Shown here in pieces: positions 1-8,394 of a stretch of DNA of 64,000 bases (its first letter is position 1; each line of letters opens with the position of its first letter). A program made the translations under genes and the position numbers. The notes beneath the pieces are model-generated. The model searched no databases. It was not told where the DNA came from and worked only from the letters and a program-made list of their open reading frames with translations. The DNA comes from Clostridium_AT stratigraminis (GTDB lineage Bacteria; Bacillota; Clostridia; Clostridiales; Clostridiaceae), in assembly GCF_045310675.1 (NCBI RefSeq), contig NZ_JBJHZZ010000002.1, forward strand, positions 62,001 through 126,000. Reading direction: 5' to 3'.

Positions 1-634
1 ATGTTTCTACTGTTGAAAAATAGTAGTCTGAGTTATTTCTCATGTACTCTTCTATTTCAGGAATTATGTGAGACCATCCTGCTGCTGCAAAGGTTACATT
101 ACAGCTTCTTGACATATCTAATCCTGGTTTCAGATCATCTAAAACTAATATTTCATCTGCATTTAAATTAAATCTTCTCATAATTTCTATAATTGGGTAT
201 GGATTTGGTTTTCTCTGGTACTCTTCTAAGTCCCAGCCAAATATTAAATCCGGACTTAAATCACAATGTAAACTGTAGTCTCTTAATATTTGTTCACTTT
301 CTGAATGTGATACAACACATATTATTCCGCCTAATTTTTTATATTCTTTTATTAGTTCAGTAAAACCTGGATAAAAGTCACGGGATTTTTCTTTTGTATA
401 GCTTTTCCATACTTTGTATTGGTATTCTTGCTCCTCTTTGCTGAATTTTAGTACATCCTTACACAACTCAGAAAATCCGGGACTAAAACAATATGAGACA
501 AATTCTTCAAGACTCAAGGGATTCATATTAGGTCTTAATTTTTTTAGGGCATTTATAAAGGATGGGTAATGGATGTCAGGTGTGCTTTTAACTACTGTAT
601 CATCATGGTCTAAAATTAAGCAGCGGTATTTCAA
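1..634 (-). CDS. HAD-superfamily hydrolase (3' end outside window)
   Basis: Reading leftwards from a TTG at 634, an uninterrupted frame of 211 codons runs off the window edge. It begins KYRCLILDHDDTVV, the HAD motif I (DxDxT type, nucleophile Asp then acid/base Asp). Motif II lies in ICVVSHSES, and motifs III/IV in RKPNPYPI and ILVLDDLKPG. This is the phosphoglycolate phosphatase-like class with an alpha-helical cap; such enzymes remove phosphate from small metabolites in the cytoplasm. The length suggests that only a few residues are missing. The TTG start is chosen because GGGGG stands about 8 bases before it. The gene follows the acetyltransferase by 47 bases on the same strand and may be co-transcribed. 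The substrate cannot be told from the sequence. Confidence 0.85.
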   Translation of the reverse strand, partial: MKYRCLILDHDDTVVKSTPDIHYPSFINALKKLRPNMNPLSLEEFVSYCFSPGFSELCKDVLKFSKEEQEYQYKVWKSYTKEKSRDFYPGFTELIKEYKKLGGIICVVSHSESEQILRDYSLHCDLSPDLIFGWDLEEYQRKPNPYPIIEIMRRFNLNADEILVLDDLKPGLDMSRSCNVTFAAAGWSHIIPEIEEYMRNNSDYYFSTVET

Positions 635-681
635 TTTAATTTCCCCCTTAACTACGTTAAACAAATTCTTATCTAATTTTA

Positions 682-1461
682 CTAATCATTTATTTTTATT
701 TTAAAATATTTTTCAAGAGTGTCATCAATTTCTTCTTTATTTTTTAACTCCACTTTTTTTATTACTTTTGCATTTTCATAAAATTTTAAAGTGTCGTCTA
801 CAAGTGTAATATTAGATGTATCAGTAAAAATAGATATCTTTTTATAACCAGTAAAAAGCGATTGTGGATGTTTTTCACAGAAGAAAGAAGGCATAACATA
901 ATCAATATCCTGTTGAGGTTCTTCTGTAAAGCCATAAATTCTTTTCCAGCTCTTATTTTTCTCCTTCTGCCAAAGAGTATGTCCATAAAAGTCATCTTGC
1001 TCAAATTTATATTCACTTACACCATCATTTTGTATTAATCCATCTATGAATTTCAGTGCAGTCCTAGGGGATTCATTTCTCACACCCACATCGCATATAT
1101 AGATACCATCGTTAGTTGTTACCTTAAGTATTCGATGACTTCGCATCTTAATAGTAGTGTCATCATTGGCAAAACGCCCTGCCAAATTTGTAACATTAAA
1201 TCCAAGGCTTTTTAACAAATTGCTATATAATCCGTTTAACTCAAAGCAATAGCCCCCCCTAGGCTTTAATATCATTTTTGTAAATAAGTCTTCTGAATTA
1301 AGAGACAGCGGAACTTGGTTTAAAATATCCAAGTTTTCATATGGAATATTTTTTAAATGAGCAATTTGTAATTGTTCAAGTGTTTTTCCGTTCAATTCAA
1401 TCTTCTTATTGTACCCAATTTTATGTAAGTAGATATTGATTTGCTCTTCAGTATATAACAT
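682..1461 (-). CDS. Arylamine N-acetyltransferase (NAT) family
   Basis: The 259-residue protein has the full NAT signature. RGGYCFELNGLY carries the catalytic Cys72, SHRI carries His109 and ICDVGV carries Asp124, in the order and spacing of the Cys-His-Asp triad. NATs move an acetyl group from acetyl-CoA to arylamines or hydrazines; some bacterial members act in amide-bond formation in secondary metabolism. The length is normal for bacterial NATs (about 255-280). The ATG has an AGGAGA-type site just upstream. It diverges from the TetR/ABC operon and precedes the HAD gene. The natural substrate is unknown. Confidence 0.88.
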   Translation of the reverse strand: MLYTEEQINIYLHKIGYNKKIELNGKTLEQLQIAHLKNIPYENLDILNQVPLSLNSEDLFTKMILKPRGGYCFELNGLYSNLLKSLGFNVTNLAGRFANDDTTIKMRSHRILKVTTNDGIYICDVGVRNESPRTALKFIDGLIQNDGVSEYKFEQDDFYGHTLWQKEKNKSWKRIYGFTEEPQQDIDYVMPSFFCEKHPQSLFTGYKKISIFTDTSNITLVDDTLKFYENAKVIKKVELKNKEEIDDTLEKYFKIKIND

Positions 1462-1675
1462 AATTGATGTTCTCCTTAATTATATTTTAAATATTTAATG
1501 ACGTATATTTTGATTTTAAATCATTACAATAGGTAAGGTGTAAATCTATTGTAACACAACTAACAATAATATTACTTCTAATAAAAAGAAATCAAGTTAG
1601 ATACAATAATTCAGAAAATAAAAATATCCTTTTATAAATTATAGATTGAAAATAAAAAAGTTCTCTGTTTAAGAA

Positions 1676-1723
1676 TTGACTACTCTAAATAATGGATTTA
1701 TAATAAAAGTGAGTAATCACTCA
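1676..1723 (+). promoter_or_regulatory. Promoter and palindromic operator of the TetR/ABC operon
   Basis: A near-consensus promoter is visible: TTGACT (1676-1681), a 17-base spacer and TATAAT (1699-1704). Directly after it, at the expected transcription start, lies the 14-base palindrome TGAGTAATCACTCA (1710-1723). Its place suggests autorepression by the TetR protein encoded next. The rest of the 1462-1824 gap is AT-rich and shows nothing else I can name. Confidence 0.72.
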
Positions 1724-1824
1724 TTTACTAAAGCGTATATATTCATGCTGAAATAAGTCTTGAAATATTAGATGTAATCAGCTAATCATTAAATTATTAA
1801 CATAAATAAAAGGAGCGTGATAAC

Positions 1825-2439
1825 TTGACCCGAGGAAACAGAGAAGAGGAAATACTTGAGGCGGCAGTTAAGATATTCTCCGACAAGGGCTACAGCGCTG
1901 CAACCACAAGTGAAATTGCAAAGGAAGCTGGAGTTGCTGAAGGAACTATATTTAGATATTTTAAAACAAAAAAGGATATTCTAACTAAGGTAATGGTAAA
2001 GATGGTTACTGTTATGGGTGAAAGAATAATGTCCAAAAGACTTACAGAAATCTTTGAAAACAACAAGCATCTAAACGAAAGGGAACTGCTTAAATACCTT
2101 TTAAAGGATAGGCTTGCTATTGCCCTAAAGTATTTTGACATGGTTAAGGTTGTTTTAACGGAAATACAATACCATGAGGACTTAAAAGAGGCTTTTATAA
2201 ATAATATTATTATGAAGGGCAAGGATATTTTGTCACTTTATTTTGAAGAAGGAATTAAAAAGGGTATTTTTAAAAATATAGACATAAATATTGCTATAAG
2301 ATCCCTACTTGGAATGATGGGAATGTTTATTGTACAAAAACAATTTATGCCTGAACTAATTACAATTGATGATGATAAGCAGCTGGATACCATGCTGGAT
2401 ATATTTTTATATGGTATTTCAAATAAAATTAATGAGTAG
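1825..2439 (+). CDS. TetR/AcrR family transcriptional regulator
   Basis: This 204-residue protein has an N-terminal TetR helix-turn-helix (about residues 8-54; IFSDKGYSAATTSEIAKEAG, then EGTIFRYFKTKKDIL) and a helical C-terminal ligand domain. The start is a TTG with AGGAGCGTGA 5 bases upstream. It is first in a group with a membrane-fusion lipoprotein, an ABC ATPase and an ABC-2 permease, so it most likely represses that exporter and is released by an effluxed compound. A palindrome overlapping its promoter start supports autoregulation. The inducer is unknown. Confidence 0.9.
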   Translation: MTRGNREEEILEAAVKIFSDKGYSAATTSEIAKEAGVAEGTIFRYFKTKKDILTKVMVKMVTVMGERIMSKRLTEIFENNKHLNERELLKYLLKDRLAIALKYFDMVKVVLTEIQYHEDLKEAFINNIIMKGKDILSLYFEEGIKKGIFKNIDINIAIRSLLGMMGMFIVQKQFMPELITIDDDKQLDTMLDIFLYGISNKINE

Positions 2440-2559
2440 ATTGATTTTGCCTGTTAGTGATTAATGAAGCAAGTTTATGGAGGCCTGTCCAAGTGGAACA
2501 ATTCTTTTGTCTATCTAATTACATAAAAAACAAAGAAATTCATAAAGGGGGAATTAACG

Positions 2560-3303
2560 GTGAAAAAAATATTAACATTATTAATGACCTGCACAATTTT
2601 AGCAGCTATTACAGGCTGCACAGCAAAACAAACTGAGGATATCAATAAATATACAGCTACAGTTGAGGCTGAAAGTGTATATATTCCATCAGAGACTAAT
2701 GGTAAGTTAACTGATTTATCTATCAAGCAGGGAGATACAATTAAAGAAGGCGATAAAATTGCTGTTGTTGATACATCTGCACTTGTGCTTCAGAAAAAAC
2801 AGGCAGAAGCAGGTCTAACTATGGCAAAGCTTAAGCTTGATGATTTGCCAAGTAAGGCTTCAGACAATGTAAAACAGCAGGCACAGGCAGCAGTTGATCA
2901 GGCACAGGCCGCTGTAGACTTAACTAAGCTTCAAATTTCAAAAGCCGCAATTACTTCCTCAATTGCTGGAACAGTTTCAGATGTATTTATTCACAAGGGA
3001 GAAATGGCTGCTCAAGGAATGAATATTGCCAAGGTAATAAATCTTAAGGACAAATATATTAAGGTTTATGTAGAAGAAGCTAAGAGAAACGCTGTTAAGC
3101 TCGGTGACAGCTTACCTATATACTATAATGATAAAAAATTAGCAGATGGCAAGATTGTATTTATAGCGCCTCAATCTGAATTTACTCCTAAAAATACAGA
3201 AAGCAAAAGTGACAAGGATAAAACTGTGTTTGAAGTGAAAATTAGTTTAAGTGATGCTGCTGATTTATACCCAGGTATGATGGTGGATGTGGTGATAAAA
3301 TGA
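2560..3303 (+). CDS. HlyD-type membrane fusion lipoprotein of an ABC exporter
   Basis: The 247-residue protein starts at GTG (GGGGG site 8-10 bases before) and has a lipoprotein signal peptide ending in LAAITGC, so it is probably anchored on the outer face of the membrane. Residues 40-75 and 130-165 form the two halves of a biotinyl-lipoyl-like domain (SETNGKLTDLSIKQGD and SSIAGTVSDVFIHKGE), split by a short Ala/Gln-rich helical hairpin. The C-terminal beta barrel ends PGMMVDVVIK. It is the adaptor subunit for the ATPase and permease that follow. Its stop overlaps the next start in ATGA, which implies translational coupling. The arrangement resembles YhiI/YbhG-type systems. Confidence 0.88.
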   Translation: MKKILTLLMTCTILAAITGCTAKQTEDINKYTATVEAESVYIPSETNGKLTDLSIKQGDTIKEGDKIAVVDTSALVLQKKQAEAGLTMAKLKLDDLPSKASDNVKQQAQAAVDQAQAAVDLTKLQISKAAITSSIAGTVSDVFIHKGEMAAQGMNIAKVINLKDKYIKVYVEEAKRNAVKLGDSLPIYYNDKKLADGKIVFIAPQSEFTPKNTESKSDKDKTVFEVKISLSDAADLYPGMMVDVVIK

Positions 3304-4082
3304 ATGCAATAGAAGTAAAGGAATTAACGAAGAACTTTGGAAGCTTTACTGCTGTAGATGGTATTAGCTTTGAAGTACCTAAGGGTAAAATCTTTGGCTT
3401 TTTAGGGCCTAATGGCTCAGGGAAATCCACAACAATACGAATGCTTTGCGGTGTGCTTACTCCTACAAAAGGTACAGCAGAGGTGCTTGGCTACGATGTA
3501 GAAAAAGATGCAGAGAAAATTAAGCAAAATATTGGCTATATGTCTCAGAAATTCAGCCTTTACGAGGACCTTACTGTAAATGAAAACCTTGATTTTTATG
3601 CGGGCATCTATGGCCTTTCTAAGACACTTAGAGAAGAAAGAAAAAAGGCAATCATTGCTATGGCAGGCTTAAATGGAAGAGAAAAGAATATAACTAAGAA
3701 TCTCTCAGGGGGCTGGAAGCAGAGGCTGGCTCTAGGTTGTGCTCTTATTCATAGGCCTCAGTTATTAGTGCTTGATGAGCCTACAGCTGGGGTTGATCCC
3801 GTATCAAGAAGGATATTTTGGGAGATGATTTATACTTTAGCAAAGCAGGGAATAACTATTCTAGTTACCACTCATTATATGGATGAAGCTTCTAGCTGCG
3901 ATTTATTAAGCTTTATATTTGATGGTAAAATAATGGCCACTGGCACACCTAAGGAGCTCATTGAAAGAGAACAGGTGAACAACTTGGAGGATGTGTTTAT
4001 TAAATATGTGGAAAAGTCAACGAATCAAAAAATAGAAGCCTCCTTTGAAGAGCTTAAAAGCATTATAAAGGAAGATAGGTGA
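3300..4082 (+). CDS. ABC transporter ATP-binding protein (ABC-2 exporter)
   Basis: A 260-residue nucleotide-binding subunit. Walker A is GPNGSGKST (about 37-45), the Q-loop is MSQKFSLYEDL, the signature is LSGGWKQR and Walker B is LLVLDEPTAGVDP, followed by a switch-region TTHYMDE. All catalytic residues are present. The family energises export with an ABC-2 permease; similar proteins form the YbhF/CcmA group. The C-terminal 40 residues are the usual regulatory extension. It overlaps the upstream gene in ATGA and the downstream gene in GTGA, so the three form one operon. Confidence 0.93.
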   Translation: MNAIEVKELTKNFGSFTAVDGISFEVPKGKIFGFLGPNGSGKSTTIRMLCGVLTPTKGTAEVLGYDVEKDAEKIKQNIGYMSQKFSLYEDLTVNENLDFYAGIYGLSKTLREERKKAIIAMAGLNGREKNITKNLSGGWKQRLALGCALIHRPQLLVLDEPTAGVDPVSRRIFWEMIYTLAKQGITILVTTHYMDEASSCDLLSFIFDGKIMATGTPKELIEREQVNNLEDVFIKYVEKSTNQKIEASFEELKSIIKEDR

Positions 4083-5218
4083 TGGGGATGAATTTCCAGA
4101 GGTTTAAGTCTATTATAAAAAAGGAATTTATACAAATAAAAAGAGATAAGGCAAGCTTTGGAATAGCTATTGGAATGCCCATAATGATGATACTCTTATT
4201 TGGTTACGCAGTAACAACACAGCTTGAAAATATTTCAACCGTTGTGCTGGATCAAAGTAAAACCGCTGAAAGCAGAGAACTTATTAAAAGCTTCCAAAAT
4301 ACTTTATATTTTAATATTAAGGAAGAGGTAAGCAGTATGGATACTGCCGAAAAGGAAATAAACAGCGGTACAGCTCATGCAGCTATTATAATTCCTCCTG
4401 ATTATTCAACCTTAGTATTAAACAAAGAGAAACCTACTATTCAGCTTTTAATAGATGGATCAGATCCCACAACAGCCCGAACTGCTTTTAGCAGCGGGGT
4501 TTTGGCAGGACAAAGTCAGGGACTTAAGGTAATGTCAAGCCTAAGTGAGAAGTTATCACAAAAACCTCAGATTGGCGGGATTGATGTAAGTACAAAAGTG
4601 CTTTATAATCCAAGCCTTAGAAATCAAAATTATACAATACCAGGACTTGTAGGGCTTGTAATGCAGAATATAACTGTATTGCTAACAGCCTTTGCATTAG
4701 TACGTGAAAGAGAAAGAGGAACTATAGAGCAGCTTATTGTCTCTCCAATAAAGTCCACTGAGCTTATACTTGGAAAGCTTGTACCCTATGTTATGATTGG
4801 CTTCTTAGACTTTTTGTTCTCCTTAGCACTTGGAATGATGTGGTTTAATGTACCTATTCACGGTAATCTTGGACTATTATTATTCTTAGGAGCCGGCTTT
4901 GTAATATGTGCTCTTGCCATTGGAATACTTATATCAACTGTTTCTAAAACTCAGCTTCAGGCAATGCAGCTTAGCGTAGTTACGATTTTACCCAGTGTTC
5001 TTTTGTCAGGTTTTGTATTTCCAAGAGAAGCTATGCCGAAAATAATACAGCTTATCGGCTATGTTCTTCCCTTAACTTATTTCTTGAATATATTAAGAGG
5101 CATAATAACAAAGGGGGTAGGAGTGGAATATTTGTTTAATGATGTAGCGCTCCTGTTTGCTCTAGGACTGATATTATTAGTTATAAGTATTGTAAGATTT
5201 AGAAAGAAGTTGGATTAG
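4079..5218 (+). CDS. ABC-2 type transporter permease
   Basis: A 379-residue membrane protein of the ABC2_membrane_3 (YhhJ/YbhR) type. One N-terminal membrane span (about residues 27-47) is followed by a large extracytoplasmic domain (about 50-175), then five hydrophobic spans. The motif RERERGTIEQLIVSPIKSTE before the third span is typical of the family. The first possible start is GTG at 4079, overlapping the ATPase stop; ATG at 4082 or 4088 are alternatives. It pairs with the ATPase and the fusion lipoprotein as a drug or lipid exporter. Substrate unknown. Confidence 0.92.
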   Translation: MMGMNFQRFKSIIKKEFIQIKRDKASFGIAIGMPIMMILLFGYAVTTQLENISTVVLDQSKTAESRELIKSFQNTLYFNIKEEVSSMDTAEKEINSGTAHAAIIIPPDYSTLVLNKEKPTIQLLIDGSDPTTARTAFSSGVLAGQSQGLKVMSSLSEKLSQKPQIGGIDVSTKVLYNPSLRNQNYTIPGLVGLVMQNITVLLTAFALVRERERGTIEQLIVSPIKSTELILGKLVPYVMIGFLDFLFSLALGMMWFNVPIHGNLGLLLFLGAGFVICALAIGILISTVSKTQLQAMQLSVVTILPSVLLSGFVFPREAMPKIIQLIGYVLPLTYFLNILRGIITKGVGVEYLFNDVALLFALGLILLVISIVRFRKKLD

Positions 5219-5221
5219 ACT

Positions 5222-5241
5222 AATGGCATCCACATGAGTTT
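5222..5241 (+). repeat. Dispersed palindromic repeat, left half only (copy 1)
   Basis: ATGGCATCCACATGAGTT matches the left half of the 60-base palindrome at 35411-35470. It starts four bases after the permease stop. No right arm is present nearby, so this looks like a remnant. Confidence 0.6.
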
Positions 5242-5401
5242 TCCTAAGTTCAGAAATTACGACAATAAGATGTAAATAATGCAATTAATAATCAATAAAA
5301 ATGTAAACAAAAATAACGTGCTACTTGCTAGACAATATGATATAATAACATCTACATTTAGCGTTATGACATAAATCTAACATGAAGGAGTATTGGTTAA
5401 A

Positions 5402-6463
5402 ATGAACCGAAAAAACAAATTCACTGTTATTTCTGTATTTATATTTATATTGATAGTGTCTACTCCATGTTTTGCTTATCTGATACATCGACATAGTAAC
5501 CGGGTTTACATTGAACATCAAAGTATAATAAAAATAAACAAAGAAAAAGAAGCAAAAAAGGATTATCTTAAATTAGTAAATACTAATGCGAATGCCCTAA
5601 GACATTTAGATATAAAAACTTATGACGGATTTAACCAGCCAATGCATCCTGATGTTCTCTTTATAAGTTCTGGCTTTCATGGATTTAACTACTGGATGGC
5701 TTATACACCTTATCCTTATGAAAATGACGATTTTGAAAATCCATGTATATCAGTTAGTAATGATGGGCTTAAATGGATAACCCCAAATGGACTTAAAAAC
5801 CCCATCGCGCCCCCTCCTAAAGATGTTTTAACTGGAGGACACTTTAGTGATACTGATTTAATATTTGATAACAACGAGCTTTCAGTATATTATGTTTACA
5901 ATAAAAAAAATGTTTTGGGACCATCTAAATTTTATAGGTCAACTTCAGGTGATGGGATAAATTGGTCAAAACCTCAGTTGATATACCAGTGCAAGAACCC
6001 AATTTCGGGATATTCACCAGCAGTCATCAAAGAAAATGGCATTTATAAAATGTGGTATATAAGTGAAGGCAATATTATGTCCTATGTTACAAGCAAAAAT
6101 AGTTTAGACTGGAGCAGTAGAGAAACTTGTAAAATCAAAATCCCAGGTTGGACGTCCTGGCATATTAATGTGATAAAGTCTAATATAGGGTATGAAGGTT
6201 TATTAACTGCTAGAAAGAATCAAGAAGGCTATACCGCATTATTTTATATAAAAAGTACTAATGGGATTGATTGGACTGCAAGTGAAAACCCCACAATTTA
6301 CCCTTCAGCCAATGGATGGGATTCTCATAACATTTACAGATCTTCATTTATAATTCAAAATAATCAGTATCGTGTATGGTATTCTGCTTGTGACTATAAT
6401 AATAAATGGGGAATTGGGTATACCAGTGGTAAAACAATGGATTCTTTAAGTGGAATGCGTTAA
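5402..6463 (+). CDS. Secreted/anchored five-bladed beta-propeller protein (GH43/GH32-like fold)
   Basis: The 353-residue protein has an N-terminal hydrophobic segment (about residues 8-28, ending TPCFA) followed by propeller-like repeats: ISVSNDGLKWITP, YRSTSGDGINWSKPQ, TSKNSLDWSSRE, KSTNGIDWTASENP. Such SxDGxxW blades are common in arabinanase/sialidase-like and GH43/GH32-type proteins. HPDVLFISS near residue 80 and SDTDLIFD could provide acidic residues, but I cannot assign a catalytic triad, so enzyme activity is unproven. The start at ATG 5402 fits GAAGGAG 11 bases upstream better than the earlier TTG at 5393. It stands alone between the ABC operon and rlmD. Confidence 0.7.
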   Translation: MNRKNKFTVISVFIFILIVSTPCFAYLIHRHSNRVYIEHQSIIKINKEKEAKKDYLKLVNTNANALRHLDIKTYDGFNQPMHPDVLFISSGFHGFNYWMAYTPYPYENDDFENPCISVSNDGLKWITPNGLKNPIAPPPKDVLTGGHFSDTDLIFDNNELSVYYVYNKKNVLGPSKFYRSTSGDGINWSKPQLIYQCKNPISGYSPAVIKENGIYKMWYISEGNIMSYVTSKNSLDWSSRETCKIKIPGWTSWHINVIKSNIGYEGLLTARKNQEGYTALFYIKSTNGIDWTASENPTIYPSANGWDSHNIYRSSFIIQNNQYRVWYSACDYNNKWGIGYTSGKTMDSLSGMR

Positions 6464-6486
6464 CAACAAAACTAACAAGGATTTTA

Positions 6487-6513
6487 AAGTAATAATTCAT
6501 GTGAATGCCACTA
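6487..6513 (+). repeat. Dispersed palindromic repeat, right half only (copy 2)
   Basis: AAGTAATAATTCATGTGAAT followed by GCCACTA matches the right half of the dispersed palindrome. It ends within a few bases of the AAAGGAG ribosome binding site of rlmD. This makes it part of the rlmD leader and shows why the in-frame upstream ORF start at 6450 is not the real start. Confidence 0.65.
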
Positions 6514-6524
6514 AAGGAGAAATT

Positions 6525-7880
6525 ATGGTTGAGAAAAATAAAGAATATATTATAGAAATAACATCACTTGGCTTCGAAGGCGAAGGTGTAGGTAAAATTA
6601 ATGATTTCACTGTATTTGTGCAGGGAGCCTTAAAGGGTGAAACTGTTAAAGTAAAGATAGTTAAGGTAGCAAGGAGCTATGCTCATGGTAAGCTAATGGA
6701 GATTATAAAGCCATCTGAATTTAGGGTTGAACCTAAGTGCGGAATATATAAAAAGTGTGGTGGCTGCCAGCTTCAGCATATGACCTATGAAGCACAACTT
6801 GACTTTAAAACTCAAAGGGTTAAAGATGTTATGGAGAGGATTGGAAAGCTTCATAATGTTGTAGTCCATGATGCCTTAGGCATGAAGGTTCCTTTTAGAT
6901 ATAGAAATAAGGTGCAGCTTCCTGTAGGATATGCAGATGGAAAGGTTCAAATAGGTTTTTATGCTCCAAGAAGCCATAATATAATCGATATGTATAGCTG
7001 CCTTATTCAAGATGAAAGTGCAGATTTGGTAGTTAGGCTTACAAGGGAATGGATAACAAAATTGAATATTAAGCCCTATGATGAAACTACTGACAGTGGG
7101 CTAATTAGACATATAATGGTGAGAAAAGGCTTCAAAACTGGAGAAATTATGGTAGTTCTAGTTACTAAGGAAGAAAAGCTGCCTTATTCTAAAGAATTTA
7201 TAGATATTATGGTTAATAATATAGATGGCTTGAAAAGCGTTATTCAAAATATTAATAGTAATAAAACAAATATCATACTTGGGGATAAAAATATAACCTT
7301 GTGGGGACAAGATAAGATTTCTGATTATATTGGTGAATTTAAGTTTAATATTTCACCTCTTTCCTTCTTCCAGGTTAATCCTGTGCAAACTGAGGTTTTA
7401 TATAAGAAGGCTCTTGAGTATGCTAACTTAACTGGAAATGAAACTGTATTTGATGCCTACTGCGGTACTGGAACCATTTCTCTATTTTTATCTCAAAAGG
7501 CTAAGAAGGTTTATGGAGTAGAAATAGTACCTCAGGCAATTGAGGATGCAAAGAAAAATGCTGTAGAAAATTATATTACAAATGCAGAATTCTTTACAGG
7601 AGAAGCAGAAAAGGTAATTCCAGAGCTTATTGATCAAGGCATAAGTGCTGATGTTGTAGTAGTAGATCCTCCTAGGAAAGGCTGCGAGAAAAGTCTTCTA
7701 GAGGCCATAAGTAAAATGCAGCCAAAGAGAATTGTTTACGTGTCCTGTGACCCAGCAACTTTAGCTCGAGATCTAGCCATACTAAATGAATTAGGCTATG
7801 AAACTGTTGAAGTTCAGCCAGTGGATATGTTTCCGGGAACGTTTCATGTTGAAAATTGCGTATTATTATCAAGAAAATAA
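6525..7880 (+). CDS. rlmD: 23S rRNA (uracil-C5)-methyltransferase RlmD (TrmA/RumA family)
   Basis: A 451-residue S-adenosylmethionine enzyme that methylates carbon 5 of a uridine in 23S rRNA (U1939 in E. coli numbering). It has an N-terminal TRAM RNA-binding domain (about 1-60), a [4Fe-4S] cysteine set (Cys72, Cys78, Cys81, Cys159), the SAM site FDAYCGTGTISLFLS, VVVDPPRKGC and the catalytic-cysteine motif VSCDPATLARDL. The length is typical. ATG 6525 has AAAGGAG 7 bases upstream. Closely related clostridial paralogues also methylate U747 (RlmCD), so the exact target base is not certain. Confidence 0.93.
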   Translation: MVEKNKEYIIEITSLGFEGEGVGKINDFTVFVQGALKGETVKVKIVKVARSYAHGKLMEIIKPSEFRVEPKCGIYKKCGGCQLQHMTYEAQLDFKTQRVKDVMERIGKLHNVVVHDALGMKVPFRYRNKVQLPVGYADGKVQIGFYAPRSHNIIDMYSCLIQDESADLVVRLTREWITKLNIKPYDETTDSGLIRHIMVRKGFKTGEIMVVLVTKEEKLPYSKEFIDIMVNNIDGLKSVIQNINSNKTNIILGDKNITLWGQDKISDYIGEFKFNISPLSFFQVNPVQTEVLYKKALEYANLTGNETVFDAYCGTGTISLFLSQKAKKVYGVEIVPQAIEDAKKNAVENYITNAEFFTGEAEKVIPELIDQGISADVVVVDPPRKGCEKSLLEAISKMQPKRIVYVSCDPATLARDLAILNELGYETVEVQPVDMFPGTFHVENCVLLSRK

Positions 7881-7952
7881 GTTAAGCATTTAAACAAGGT
7901 TAACAAGGAGTGTGCTCCATGAAGTCCGCAATAAGGATTGATTCACTCATTA

Positions 7953-7981
7953 TTGACTTTTCCCATGTATAATAGTATACT
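7953..7981 (+). promoter_or_regulatory. Promoter of the ABC-F leader
   Basis: TTGACT (7953-7958), a 17-base spacer and TATACT (7976-7981) make a good sigma-A promoter. Transcription would start near 7988, about 400 bases before the resistance gene, leaving room for an attenuator leader. Confidence 0.65.
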
Positions 7982-8011
7982 GATAAAAAATATGAAATTT
8001 GAGGTGAAAAA

Positions 8012-8032
8012 ATGATTAATATTTCTTGCTAA
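8012..8032 (+). CDS. Candidate leader peptide MINISC
   Basis: A six-codon ORF (MINISC then TAA) follows a GAGGTGA ribosome binding site by 5 bases and lies just downstream of the promoter. Very short leader ORFs placed like this are typical of ribosome-sensing attenuators upstream of ABC-F and other ribosome-protection genes: a drug-stalled ribosome changes leader folding. This is inference from position and the good ribosome binding site. Confidence 0.5.
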   Translation: MINISC

Positions 8033-8152
8033 TTTTTAAAGTACATTTAATACAAAGATAAACAGCTGCGTTCTGTTTGTTTTGTTGTACTTATGCAAGA
8101 AAGTTATTCTTTTTTCTCTTAATATATACACTTGTGTTATGCTATAATGATT

Positions 8153-8214
8153 AGCTTAACTACGTATATCTATAAGCTGTAAGAATAATTAATTCTTGCA
8201 GCTTTTATTTTTTT
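8153..8214 (+). terminator. Leader attenuator: intrinsic terminator with possible antiterminator
   Basis: AAGCTGTAAGAAT (8174-8186) pairs with ATTCTTGCAGCTT (8192-8204) in a 13-bp stem with one wobble, followed by TTTATTTTTTT: an intrinsic terminator well before the gene it would control. Upstream, AGCTTA (8153-8158) can pair with TAAGCT (8173-8178), which would disrupt the 5' arm of the terminator. The two folds are mutually exclusive, as in an attenuator. Confidence 0.7.
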
Positions 8215-8248
8215 AAAAATAATTCAAATAAGGAGGATAAATAATATT

Positions 8249-8329
8249 ATGATAAATAAAGACACTTTGCTAACACATGATAATCTCCATATAGAGTCGG
8301 ATACTGAAGGCGACACTTATATGGAGTAA
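8249..8329 (+). CDS. Second leader ORF, 26 residues
   Basis: An ORF of 26 codons starting MINKDTLLTH and ending DTYME follows AAGGAGGATAA by about 9 bases. It lies between the attenuator and the ABC-F gene and overlaps both arms of the hairpins described next, so ribosomes on it would decide which hairpin forms. I know no homologue. It is probably a regulatory upstream ORF rather than a functional protein. Confidence 0.55.
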   Translation: MINKDTLLTHDNLHIESDTEGDTYME

Positions 8330-8355
8330 TAACATGGTCGCCTATTGTTCCGACT
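8285..8355 (+). promoter_or_regulatory. Two mutually exclusive leader hairpins before the ABC-F gene
   Basis: CTCCATATA (8285-8293) can pair with TATATGGAG (8318-8326). Alternatively AGTCGGA (8295-8301) pairs with TCCGACT (8349-8355), extended inside by GGCGAC (8309-8314) with GTCGCC (8337-8342). The two folds cross and cannot coexist. The second upstream ORF ends at 8329, inside the switch region. This would suit translation-dependent control of the resistance gene 40 bases downstream. A U-rich but interrupted tail follows 8355. Confidence 0.6.
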
Positions 8356-8394
8356 TTGTTATTTATACTATTAAATACAGAGGAGGACAAAAAT

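Noticed and set aside
2464..2526. 20-codon ORF (MKQVYGGLSKWNN...) between TetR and the fusion lipoprotein genes
   Set aside because: No ribosome binding site precedes its ATG and the codons look random; it was not kept as a gene.
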